The notes under the pieces are model-generated. The model ran no database searches. It had not been told where the DNA came from and worked only from the letters and a program-made list of their open reading frames with translations. A stretch of 35,007 bases of DNA. Source: PALSA-1006 sp964532405 (GTDB taxonomy: Bacteria > Pseudomonadota > Gammaproteobacteria > Burkholderiales > Gallionellaceae). Where the stretch lies: positions 1-35,007 of the forward strand of contig CAZHIC010000023.1 of the NCBI GenBank assembly GCA_964532405.1. The letters are read 5' to 3'. Positions 14,059-20,765 of the stretch are shown piece after piece; position 1 is the first letter of the stretch; every line of letters begins with the position of its first letter. The position numbers were made by a program, and so were the translations under genes.

Positions 14059-17025
14059 TTACCCGCACGCCCCGATCGCACCGCAACTGGTACAAAATTC
14101 GCAGCCGTCTTTTTTAATCAGCGTGGCGTTGCCGCATTCCTTGCACACCTTGCCAATCAAAGGTTTGGTGCTGGTAGCTTTGATCTGCCCTTCGGGGATT
14201 TCCAGCACGCCCATCTGCTGCACCGGGTAGCCGTGTTCGTCGAGGATGCCGAGCATAGAGTAACGATGAATGATGAGCTTAGCGACATAGGAGACCGTCG
14301 AGGGATAGCTTTCCATCTTGGCACCGCCCGGCACGCGCGCCATAAAGTCGCCCAGCGGTTCGCCGAAGTTAATCAGCTTGCGCAGCTTCATGCCGATCCA
14401 TGCCGGGTCAATCACGCGCATATCCAGACTCAACACTTTGCACAGACCGTCGAGCGCGCGCGGATACACACCGGACAACCACATCGAATAAGGGCGGCGT
14501 TGCGCATCCGGCAGCACCAGCTCTTTCAAACCCAGCACGAAATCGTCACCGCTGCCCGCGTTGGAAATATCCACCGTCCAGCTCATGGTGCCATCGGTGC
14601 CGGTCTTCGGCTCTTTCTTCGCAAACAGCGCGTCCATCATCGGCGTGGTCACACCGTCGGAAACCTCTAGTGCGCCCAATTGTTCGATACGGTATTTCAG
14701 CAGATGCGCGAACGCGGCCACCAGACTCGGCATGCGCATCACCTCACCATCGGGCGGCATCGGCATGTCGAAAGCATCGTCGCCCGCCGTCTTCATCAGC
14801 ATTTCCAGCTTCATGCGTATCCACACCGGATCGCGCGTGCGCATATCCATCGACAGCGATTTCGCCAGCGCACCCAAGCCGCGCGGTTGTTCCGAGCCGT
14901 TCACCCATACCTCGAACGGATGATTTCGTCCCAGAGTTGAAGAGTCGCGCAGCGATGCGTTTGCTCCCTCGCCCGCTTGCGGGAGAGGGTCGGGGAGAGG
15001 GCTGCTTGTGGTGTGCGACACGAACGCCACAAAACTGCCGAGAGGATGCTTCACCACCTGCGACACCCAGCCCTCGCTACCTGCCGGAAGCGAAGGACGC
15101 CCCGGCCAGCGCAACGAAGCCAACGCGGGCGTGGGCGCGGCTTCCAGCACGATGCGCCTGTCCTGATCGAACACAAAATCCTGCGGCTGTTCGCCATTAA
15201 CGCGAAATTCGCGCAGCGATTCGTTTACTCTTTCTCCCGCTTGCGGGGGAAAGTTGGATAGGGGGCCGTTGGGTTCCGGCGTGACGGACAGTACCGACCC
15301 CAGCACGCTGTTCGGTCTATAAGTCGCCAAGCCCTTCAATCCCGCCTTCCATGCCTCCGTGTAAAGCTCTTTGAAATCCTCGTACGGATAGTCGGCGGGC
15401 ACGTTGACGGTCTTGCTGATCGAGGTGTCGATGAACGGCGCGACAGCCGCGACCATCTTCATGTGGTCGATAGCGCTGATCTCCAGCGCGGAAACAAACG
15501 CGGGCGGCAATTTGCTCACATCGCCGCCCTGTTTTTTGAACACGCGCCAAGCGTGGTCTTCCACCGAGTAGTCCTTGGTCGTGCCGTCCGGCATGCGTTT
15601 CTTGCGCGTGTAAAACCACGAGAACGCAGGCTCGATACCATTGGAAGCGTTGTCGGCAAAGGCCAGCGAGATAGTGCCGGTGGGCGCGATGGACAGCAGA
15701 TGACTGTTGCGGATGCCGTACTGGCGTATTTTGTTTTTCAGCTCATCCGGCAGACGCGAAGCAAAGCGCGACGCGGCCAGATATTTTTCCGCATCCAGCA
15801 GCGGGAACGCACCGCGCTCGATAGCCAAGTCCACTGATGCCTGATACGCCTCGTCGCGCATGATGCGCGTGATGTCGGCGGCAAAGGCACGCGCATCAAT
15901 GGTGTCGTAACGCTTGCCCAGCATCACCAGCGCATCGCCCAGCCCGGTGAAGCCCAGCCCGACGCGCCGCTTGTTCTGCGCCTCCTGCTGCTGCTCCGGC
16001 AGCGGCCATGCGGTGACGTCCAGCACGTTGTCCAGCATGCGCACCGCCACGCGCACCAGTTGCTTGAACGGCTCGTAGTCGAAACCGGCATGGCTAGAGA
16101 ACGGATTCTTCACCATGCGCGTGAGGTCAATCGAGCCTAAGCAGCAGCAGCCGTATGGCGGAAGTGGCTGTTCCGCACAAGGATTCGTCGCCGCTATCAC
16201 TTCGCAATAGGACAAATTGTTGTCGCGGTTCATCAGGTCGATGAACAGCACGCCCGGCTCGGCGTGGTCGTAGGTGCTGGCGATGATCTGCTTCCACAGG
16301 TCGGCGGCACGCACTTTGCGGTATACCCATTTGCCGTCGGCGCGACGTATCGCACCCGCGTCTTTGATCGCGGCAGACGGTTCGGCGACGTGCACCAACT
16401 CAAATTCTTCGTCCTTCTCCACCGCCTGCATCAGCGCGTCGGTCACGCCGACGGAGATGTTGAAGTTGCGCAGGTCGCCCTTGTCTTTGGCGCTGATGAA
16501 TTTCTCGATGTCGGGATGGTCGCAGCGCAACACGCCCATTTGTGCACCGCGCCGCGCTCCGGCGGATTCAACCGTTTCGCAGGAGCGGTCGAACACGCGC
16601 ATGTAGGAGATCGGGCCGCTGGCGCGCGAGTTGGTGCCTTTGACGTGCGCGCCTTCGGGACGGATGGAAGAAAAGTCGTAACCCACCCCACCGCCGCGCC
16701 GCATGGTCTCGGCGGCTTGCTGCAAGGCGTCGTAGATGCCGGGTTTGCCGTCACTGATGCCGGAGATCGCATCGCCCACCGGTTGCACGAAACAGTTAAT
16801 CAGCGTCGCTTGCATCTTCAATCCGGCGGCGGAATTGATACGGCCTGCGGGAATAAAACCGTTCTCCTGCGCGAGGAAAAATGCCTCTTGCCACTTTGCC
16901 TGTTGTTCCGGCTTCTCGGCTTGCGCCAAACCGCGCGCCACACGTCGGCGCACATCCTGCACCGACGTTTCATCCGCTTCCGCGTATTTTTCCAACAGGA
17001 CTTCGATACTGATTTCTTGCGGCAT
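14059..17025 (-). CDS. nrdJ: Adenosylcobalamin-dependent ribonucleotide reductase (class II)
   Basis: Makes deoxyribonucleotides using B12, independently of oxygen. 988 residues. The N-terminal and barrel regions carry INCFVQPVGDAISG (redox cysteine), GGGVGYDFSSIRP, the active-site NPCAEQPLPPYGCC and APTGTISLAFADNASNGIEP. Two TSCPD-type domains follow (RGLGALAKSLSMDMRTRDPV and RALDGLCKVLSLDMRVIDPA). The C-terminal zinc ribbon-like tail is CKECGNATLI...CEFCTSCGAIGACG. AAGGAG precedes ATG 17025. Two 19-residue insertions encoded by a palindromic repeat interrupt the region before the TSCPD domains (about 587-605 and 675-693). No B12 riboswitch was seen upstream. Confidence 0.96.
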   Translation of the reverse strand: MPQEISIEVLLEKYAEADETSVQDVRRRVARGLAQAEKPEQQAKWQEAFFLAQENGFIPAGRINSAAGLKMQATLINCFVQPVGDAISGISDGKPGIYDALQQAAETMRRGGGVGYDFSSIRPEGAHVKGTNSRASGPISYMRVFDRSCETVESAGARRGAQMGVLRCDHPDIEKFISAKDKGDLRNFNISVGVTDALMQAVEKDEEFELVHVAEPSAAIKDAGAIRRADGKWVYRKVRAADLWKQIIASTYDHAEPGVLFIDLMNRDNNLSYCEVIAATNPCAEQPLPPYGCCCLGSIDLTRMVKNPFSSHAGFDYEPFKQLVRVAVRMLDNVLDVTAWPLPEQQQEAQNKRRVGLGFTGLGDALVMLGKRYDTIDARAFAADITRIMRDEAYQASVDLAIERGAFPLLDAEKYLAASRFASRLPDELKNKIRQYGIRNSHLLSIAPTGTISLAFADNASNGIEPAFSWFYTRKKRMPDGTTKDYSVEDHAWRVFKKQGGDVSKLPPAFVSALEISAIDHMKMVAAVAPFIDTSISKTVNVPADYPYEDFKELYTEAWKAGLKGLATYRPNSVLGSVLSVTPEPNGPLSNFPPQAGERVNESLREFRVNGEQPQDFVFDQDRRIVLEAAPTPALASLRWPGRPSLPAGSEGWVSQVVKHPLGSFVAFVSHTTSSPLPDPLPQAGEGANASLRDSSTLGRNHPFEVWVNGSEQPRGLGALAKSLSMDMRTRDPVWIRMKLEMLMKTAGDDAFDMPMPPDGEVMRMPSLVAAFAHLLKYRIEQLGALEVSDGVTTPMMDALFAKKEPKTGTDGTMSWTVDISNAGSGDDFVLGLKELVLPDAQRRPYSMWLSGVYPRALDGLCKVLSLDMRVIDPAWIGMKLRKLINFGEPLGDFMARVPGGAKMESYPSTVSYVAKLIIHRYSMLGILDEHGYPVQQMGVLEIPEGQIKATSTKPLIGKVCKECGNATLIKKDGCEFCTSCGAIGACG
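14947..15003. repeat. 57-bp palindromic element inside nrdJ, copy 1
   Basis: Core CCCTCGCCCGC / GCGGGAGAGGG around CTT. It aligns without gaps to 15211-15267 at 44 of 57 positions. It is read on the minus strand as codons 675-693, giving SPLPDPLPQAGEGANASLR. The flanking protein (FVAFVSH before, PFEVWVNG after) resumes the expected NrdJ sequence. Confidence 0.88.
15211..15267. repeat. 57-bp palindromic element inside nrdJ, copy 2
   Basis: Core TTTCTCCCGC / GCGGGGGAAAG. It is read on the minus strand as codons 587-605, giving GPLSNFPPQAGERVNESLR. It lies exactly 264 bases (88 codons) from the other copy, so both copies are translated in the same frame and share 11 of 19 residues. Confidence 0.88.
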
Positions 17026-17028
17026 TTT

Positions 17029-17166
17029 TTACTCCTTGCTGATGGAAGGGTTTACCAATCCACCCAGTCCAACAAAATTGAACGGGCAACGCGCCCGTTA
17101 GCGCCATCGCCCATCGTGATCACCAACTCGCATTTCAATTCGAGTTTGGTCAAAATCAAACGGGAT
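17029..17166 (-). pseudogene. Decayed serB 3' fragment
   Basis: On the minus strand one frame reads LTKLELKCELVITMGDGAN, matching the intact SerB segment around ELELHPEQVIAMGDGAND. Shortly after, in another frame, comes PFNFVGLGGLVNPS, matching the SerB C-terminus FNFVGLNGLVN. About 30 codons between them are missing and the frame has shifted. Differences from the intact gene fall often at third positions, so this was once a functional, diverged copy rather than a recent duplication. Its tail contains the nrdJ ribosome binding site. The rest of the 17026-17354 gap holds a 48-codon open frame on the plus strand without a start codon and no recognisable gene. Confidence 0.72.
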
Positions 17167-17354
17167 ACATTTTAATTCAAACAACAGCGCGATTAGAGCG
17201 TGAAATTTCTAAAAAAATTGAATTAAGCACTGGACAATGGCGATGTGCATTGCCTAGTGAGGCACAGAAGAAATTGGAGCGAGTCGCTTGAATTTGTACC
17301 GGGGCCTGTCGCCAATTGTTACAATCCAGAAATCCCTATGCTCCGAACCGCGTC

Positions 17355-18299
17355 ATGACCCAAGCCGCAACAAAAGATAATTTGCATCCGCGCAATCTGC
17401 ACCGTGGCCGTTACGACTTCGCGCAACTCATCGCCAGCAACCCGGAGTTGGCGGCGTTTGTGGCGTTGAATGAATACGGCAACGAGTCGATCAATTTCGT
17501 CGATCCGGCTGCCGTAAAAGCCCTTAATCACGCTCTGCTGAAGCACTATTATGGCATCAAGGATTGGGATGTCCCCGCCCAATATCTGTGCCCGCCCATC
17601 CCCGGCCGTGCGGACTATCTGCACTATCTCGCCGACCTGCTGGGCGAGAGCAATGGCGGCGACATTCCGCGCGGCAAATCGGTGCGCGTGCTCGACATCG
17701 GGGTGGGCGCGAATTGCATCTACCCGCTCATCGGCCATGCCGCGTATGGCTGGCAGTTCGTCGGCACGGACGTCGATACCGTGGCACTGCACAATGCGCA
17801 ACAAATTTTGGATGCGAATCAATTAAATGATGCCATTGAGCTGCGTTTGCAAAAATCCCCCACGGCGATTTTTTCAGACGTGACCTATGCAGATGAGTTC
17901 TTCGACCTCACGCTGTGCAACCCGCCCTTCCATGCCTCCTTAGCCGAAGCCAGGCACGGCGCGCAGCGCAAATGGAAAAATCTCGGCAAAGAAAATGACA
18001 AGCGCAAAAATCCCGTGCTGAACTTCGGCGGGCAGAGCATGGAACTGTGCTGCGACGGCGGCGAAGAGGCATTCGTTACCCGCATGATCGAAGAAAGCGA
18101 ATCGGGCCAGAACAACTGCCTGTGGTTCACCACAATGATCTCCAAGTCAGCCACCTTGCCGCACGTCTATCGCAAGTTGAAATACTCCGGCGCGAAAGAA
18201 AACCGCACCATTGAAATGTCACAGGGTCAGAAAAAAAGCCGCATCCTCGCTTGGACGTTTAAGGACAAGGATCAGCAACGGGAGTGGTGGCAACGGTAA
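17355..18299 (+). CDS. rlmF: 23S rRNA (adenine-1618-N6)-methyltransferase
   Basis: Methylates A1618 in domain III of 23S rRNA. The 314-residue protein has LHPRNLHRGRYDF at the start (typical of RlmF), then the SAM-binding motif I LDIGVGANCIYPLIG, the amino-methyltransferase motif CNPPFHAS, the NFGGQSMELCCDGGEEAFV segment and WFTTMISK. ATG 17355 is chosen because the family begins close to LHPRNLH; a TTG at 17316 is possible but less likely. No strong ribosome binding site is visible. A TTACAAT -10-like sequence lies at 17319-17325. Confidence 0.95.
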   Translation: MTQAATKDNLHPRNLHRGRYDFAQLIASNPELAAFVALNEYGNESINFVDPAAVKALNHALLKHYYGIKDWDVPAQYLCPPIPGRADYLHYLADLLGESNGGDIPRGKSVRVLDIGVGANCIYPLIGHAAYGWQFVGTDVDTVALHNAQQILDANQLNDAIELRLQKSPTAIFSDVTYADEFFDLTLCNPPFHASLAEARHGAQRKWKNLGKENDKRKNPVLNFGGQSMELCCDGGEEAFVTRMIEESESGQNNCLWFTTMISKSATLPHVYRKLKYSGAKENRTIEMSQGQKKSRILAWTFKDKDQQREWWQR

Positions 18300-18411
18300 A
18301 CAAAAATACGAATATGGTTGAGCTTTGCTTTATCTGGACAATATTCCAATCGTCATCTCGCATCGTTTTGATTACAATGCCCTCGCACAAAATCTATTGA
18401 AGGAGCTGAAC

Positions 18412-18666
18412 ATAGCTAATCTCACCATTCACAACCTTGACGAATCGATCGCCAACAACTTGAGCATGCAAGCTCAACAGCATGGGCAATCGGTTGAGGA
18501 TGAGGCACGCCAAATTCTTCGCCTCGCTTTTTCTGACACCGCCCACAAAGCCAGCGGCCTTGGCAGCAAAATCTCCAAACGTTTTACGGAGATTGGCGGC
18601 GTTGAACTACCGCAACCCACCCGTTCACAACCTCGTCAGTCGGCAGACTTCGGCAAAGCCAATTGA
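18412..18666 (+). CDS. FitA-like ribbon-helix-helix antitoxin with possible AUA start
   Basis: The protein MANLTIHNLDESIANNLSM...QSVEDEARQILRLAF is a FitA/VapB-like antitoxin: an N-terminal ribbon-helix-helix and a tail that would wrap the toxin. Homologues begin ATG GCT AAT. Here the codon at the expected start is ATA, 6 bases after a good AAGGAG (18400-18405). The frame is open upstream to TTG 18325, and TTG 18397 overlaps the Shine-Dalgarno, so neither is convincing. Either AUA is used at low efficiency or the start has mutated. It overlaps the toxin gene (TTGA). Confidence 0.7.
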   Translation: MANLTIHNLDESIANNLSMQAQQHGQSVEDEARQILRLAFSDTAHKASGLGSKISKRFTEIGGVELPQPTRSQPRQSADFGKAN

Positions 18667-19088
18667 TACTGCTCGACACCAACATCATTTCCGAATTAAT
18701 GCGTCCCGCACCGGATGCAACCGTGGTGGCATGGCTAGACCGTCAAAAAGACAAAAACGTTTGGATATGCGCCATTACCCAAGCTGAAGTCCTCATGGGT
18801 TTAGCGTTGATGCCGGAAGGAAAACGCAAACAGGGTTTGATAAATGTCGCCGCAGCAATGTTTGATGAAGACTTCGCGAATCGCTGCCTGCCCTTTGATA
18901 GCGATGCAGCGAATAGTTATGCAAATATCATTGCAGAACGTACCCAGCAAGGTAGCCCGATCAGCGTGGAAGGTACTCAAATCGCCTCCATCGCCAGAGC
19001 AAATAACCTATCAATCGCAACCCGTAACGGGAAAGATTTTGCCAGTATCGAAGGACTGGTTGTGGTCAATCCGTGGCAGGTTGCTTAA
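18663..19088 (+). CDS. FitB/VapC-type PIN toxin, catalytic acid missing
   Basis: 141-residue PIN-domain protein of the FitB group: LLDTNIISELMRPAPDATVV (first acidic residue D5), WICAITQAEVLMGLALMPEG (glutamate), LPFDSDAANSYANII, PISVEGTQIASIARANNL and ATRNGKDF. In FitB-like toxins the segment PISVxDxQIA holds a metal-binding aspartate. Here it is EGT, so that aspartate is replaced by glycine. The start is TTG 18663 inside the antitoxin stop (TTGA overlap), a coupled arrangement. Together with the odd antitoxin start, the locus may be losing function. Confidence 0.82.
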   Translation: MILLDTNIISELMRPAPDATVVAWLDRQKDKNVWICAITQAEVLMGLALMPEGKRKQGLINVAAAMFDEDFANRCLPFDSDAANSYANIIAERTQQGSPISVEGTQIASIARANNLSIATRNGKDFASIEGLVVVNPWQVA

Positions 19089-19291
19089 GGGTAGCTCGGT
19101 GAATTAATAATAAACCGTGGTCTGTCCCCGATTGCTGCTGAGAGCCATGAGCTCCATCAACATGATAAAACTCGCTGAAATCGGCCATTTCGCGCTCTCA
19201 GAATTGCCCCATTCAGAGCAGGGTAGCCGGAAACCGATTAAATTAGCGCTTCCTTAGATATATTTATTTTCACATGGAGAGGCTATTTTCA
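19089..19291. other. Non-coding gap with an 8-bp inverted repeat
   Basis: About 200 bases between the PIN toxin and the TonB-like gene. CTGAGAGC (19138-19145) and GCTCTCAG (19194-19201) form an inverted repeat 48 bases apart, possibly a scar of a lost element. No reading frame or RNA gene was recognised. The last 40 bases are AT-rich and may hold the promoter of the next gene. Confidence 0.4.
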
Positions 19292-19954
19292 ATGCGCAGC
19301 TATGTATGGGCTTTCGTATTTTCAGTAGCATTTCATGCTGTTCTACTGAGCCAAATTAACTTGAAAAGTTGGCATCAACCGTCGAGCAATCAGCCAGTCT
19401 TAACGGTCAATTTAGTTCCATCCACCTTGGTACCGCAAAGAAATGTATCCTCATCACGCTCTCATTCTGAGGAAAAAAATATATATATAAAAAAAAGTGC
19501 TCAAAAACACGACTCCAACGATACTTCACTTATTTCTGCGCCAAACGAGATTCCCAACGTAGCTCAAAAAATCGAAGTATCATCAGCTCTCGACATGGGA
19601 CAACTTCATAATCAGGCAAGAGAATACGCCGACAAGGAATTCTCGACTTCCGAACCTGTTTTTTCCATAAACGGTGATTACTACGGCACTTACACGGGGA
19701 GCGATAGCGGAACTTTTTATTTTCACCTTGATCGCAAGGGCATTGCTTCAGGCAACGGACAGTCCAATACTTTCGGTGTCAGTTTTATCATCACGGGTAA
19801 CGCAACATCAAATGGCATAATTCAAATGTCAGGTTCTGGGCGGGCAGGCGATGCAAAATTCGAAGGTAAACTGGACATTAAAACTGGGATGCTTTCAGGC
19901 ACATGGTCTCTGATGGGGGTCGGAAATGGCGTATTTTCAGGGCGGCACGAATAG
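19292..19954 (+). CDS. TonB-like orphan protein with C-terminal beta domain
   Basis: 220 residues, not recognised as a named family. The N-terminus (MRSYVWAFVFSVAFHAVLLS) is a single membrane anchor of the TonB type with a histidine inside the helix. A low-complexity periplasmic stretch rich in serine, lysine and glutamine follows (about 30-120). The C-terminal ~95 residues are glycine and aromatic rich with alternating strands (GDYYGTYTGSDSGTFYFHLD, FIITGNATSNGIIQM, KFEGKLDIKTGMLSGTWSL), resembling an all-beta sandwich. Gene composition is clearly more AT-rich than neighbours, including runs such as AAAAAAATATATATA, suggesting transfer. GGAGAGG precedes ATG 19292 by 9 bases, so this start is preferred over ATG 19274. 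Confidence 0.6.
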   Translation: MRSYVWAFVFSVAFHAVLLSQINLKSWHQPSSNQPVLTVNLVPSTLVPQRNVSSSRSHSEEKNIYIKKSAQKHDSNDTSLISAPNEIPNVAQKIEVSSALDMGQLHNQAREYADKEFSTSEPVFSINGDYYGTYTGSDSGTFYFHLDRKGIASGNGQSNTFGVSFIITGNATSNGIIQMSGSGRAGDAKFEGKLDIKTGMLSGTWSLMGVGNGVFSGRHE

Positions 19955-20030
19955 AGCATTTGATTCTTCCATCCCCGCATCTGACAGGGCATAGGTAGCT
20001 TCGATGGACTAAAGGGGCCTGGCACGCATT

Positions 20031-20432
20031 TTATAAAAACAACGCTGCCGAAACACCAAATCTCGCCGCCAATTCTTTAGCTTGGCGCGCATTGAATTCA
20101 CGTCGCCCCGATAGCAATTCAGACACGACACCTTGGCTGCCCAATTCTGGAAAATCGATCTGGCGCAGTCCATCGCGTTGCATCAAATAGCGCAGCGCCT
20201 CCGCCCCAGTTGCCGCTTTCGGCATTTTGTCCTTGGCTTCATATTCTGCGACTAGGTCGCCGAGATAATCCACTAATCTGGCAAGCGGATGTTTTTCATC
20301 AGCGCCGCCAGCATCGATTGCAGCATCAAGTGCTTCGACTAATTGCGCGTACTCTTTGGCATTGCGGGCTGGTTGCAACAGAGGTGCGACATAGCCCCAA
20401 TGTTGAATCGCTGTTTTAACTCGTGCGTTCAT
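20031..20432 (-). CDS. higA: HigA-type antitoxin (second locus)
   Basis: 133 residues. The N-terminal helical half (HWGYVAPLLQPARNAKEYAQ) is followed by an XRE-type helix-turn-helix at about 90-130 (GLRQIDFPELGSQGVVSELL, REFNARQAKELAARFGVSAA). It overlaps the upstream toxin gene by four bases (ATGA). It belongs to the same broad family as the antitoxin at 2468-2860 but is strongly diverged, so this is an independent acquisition rather than a recent duplicate. Confidence 0.88.
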   Translation of the reverse strand: MNARVKTAIQHWGYVAPLLQPARNAKEYAQLVEALDAAIDAGGADEKHPLARLVDYLGDLVAEYEAKDKMPKAATGAEALRYLMQRDGLRQIDFPELGSQGVVSELLSGRREFNARQAKELAARFGVSAALFL

Positions 20433-20713
20433 TTCCAGCCTCCTTGGTCATACTCTTTGTGTGTCAATACAGCCCTGATAAATAATCGCCCCGTATTGAA
20501 GTGAATAGCAGCGATCAGGCGCAGCTTGTTCCCTCCAATGTCGAATACGAATACATCACCCACCTTGTCCGTACTGGGAAACAACGCTCTCAATTCCGAG
20601 AAATTTCGCCATTCCGCCTTTTTGCACAAGCGATACCACTGTTCAAGTGCAGTCGCGCTTTGAGGATGCGCTTGCTGCGCAGTCACGATCCGGCGGTGGG
20701 TGATGATGTGCAT
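20429..20713 (-). CDS. higB: HigB-family toxin (second locus)
   Basis: 94 residues from ATG 20713. It has the HigB_toxin pattern: an amphipathic start (HRRIVTAQQAHPQSATALEQ), LCKKAEWRNFSELRALFPST, VFDIGGNKLRLIAAIHFNTG and RAVLTHKEYDQGGWK. Predicted ribosome-dependent mRNA interferase. The gene lies 52 bases downstream of mfd on the same strand and is followed by its antitoxin with a four-base overlap. A TTG six codons upstream is an alternative start. A perfect 7-bp inverted repeat upstream is a likely operator. Confidence 0.88.
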   Translation of the reverse strand: MHIITHRRIVTAQQAHPQSATALEQWYRLCKKAEWRNFSELRALFPSTDKVGDVFVFDIGGNKLRLIAAIHFNTGRLFIRAVLTHKEYDQGGWK

Positions 20714-20722
20714 GAAGCAAGT

Positions 20723-20741
20723 ATATCTCAATTGGAGATAT
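20723..20741. promoter_or_regulatory. Candidate higBA operator
   Basis: Perfect inverted repeat ATATCTC AATTG GAGATAT, 10 to 28 bases upstream of the toxin start and overlapping a TATACT -10-like hexamer (20725-20720, minus). Its position suits autorepression by the HTH antitoxin. Confidence 0.5.
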
Positions 20742-20765
20742 TGGAAAACTGACCTGCGATTCGCG

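Noticed and set aside
14947..15267. Intein or group II intron in nrdJ
   Set aside because: The extra sequence is only two 19-codon inserts with palindromic DNA; no splicing motifs or endonuclease.
16264..17175. 303-codon plus-strand frame opposite the nrdJ start
   Set aside because: Mostly antisense to nrdJ, with no domain recognised.
17026..17354. Cobalamin riboswitch upstream of nrdJ
   Set aside because: No B12-box-like sequence or extended stem pattern was recognised; the region is better explained by the serB remnant.
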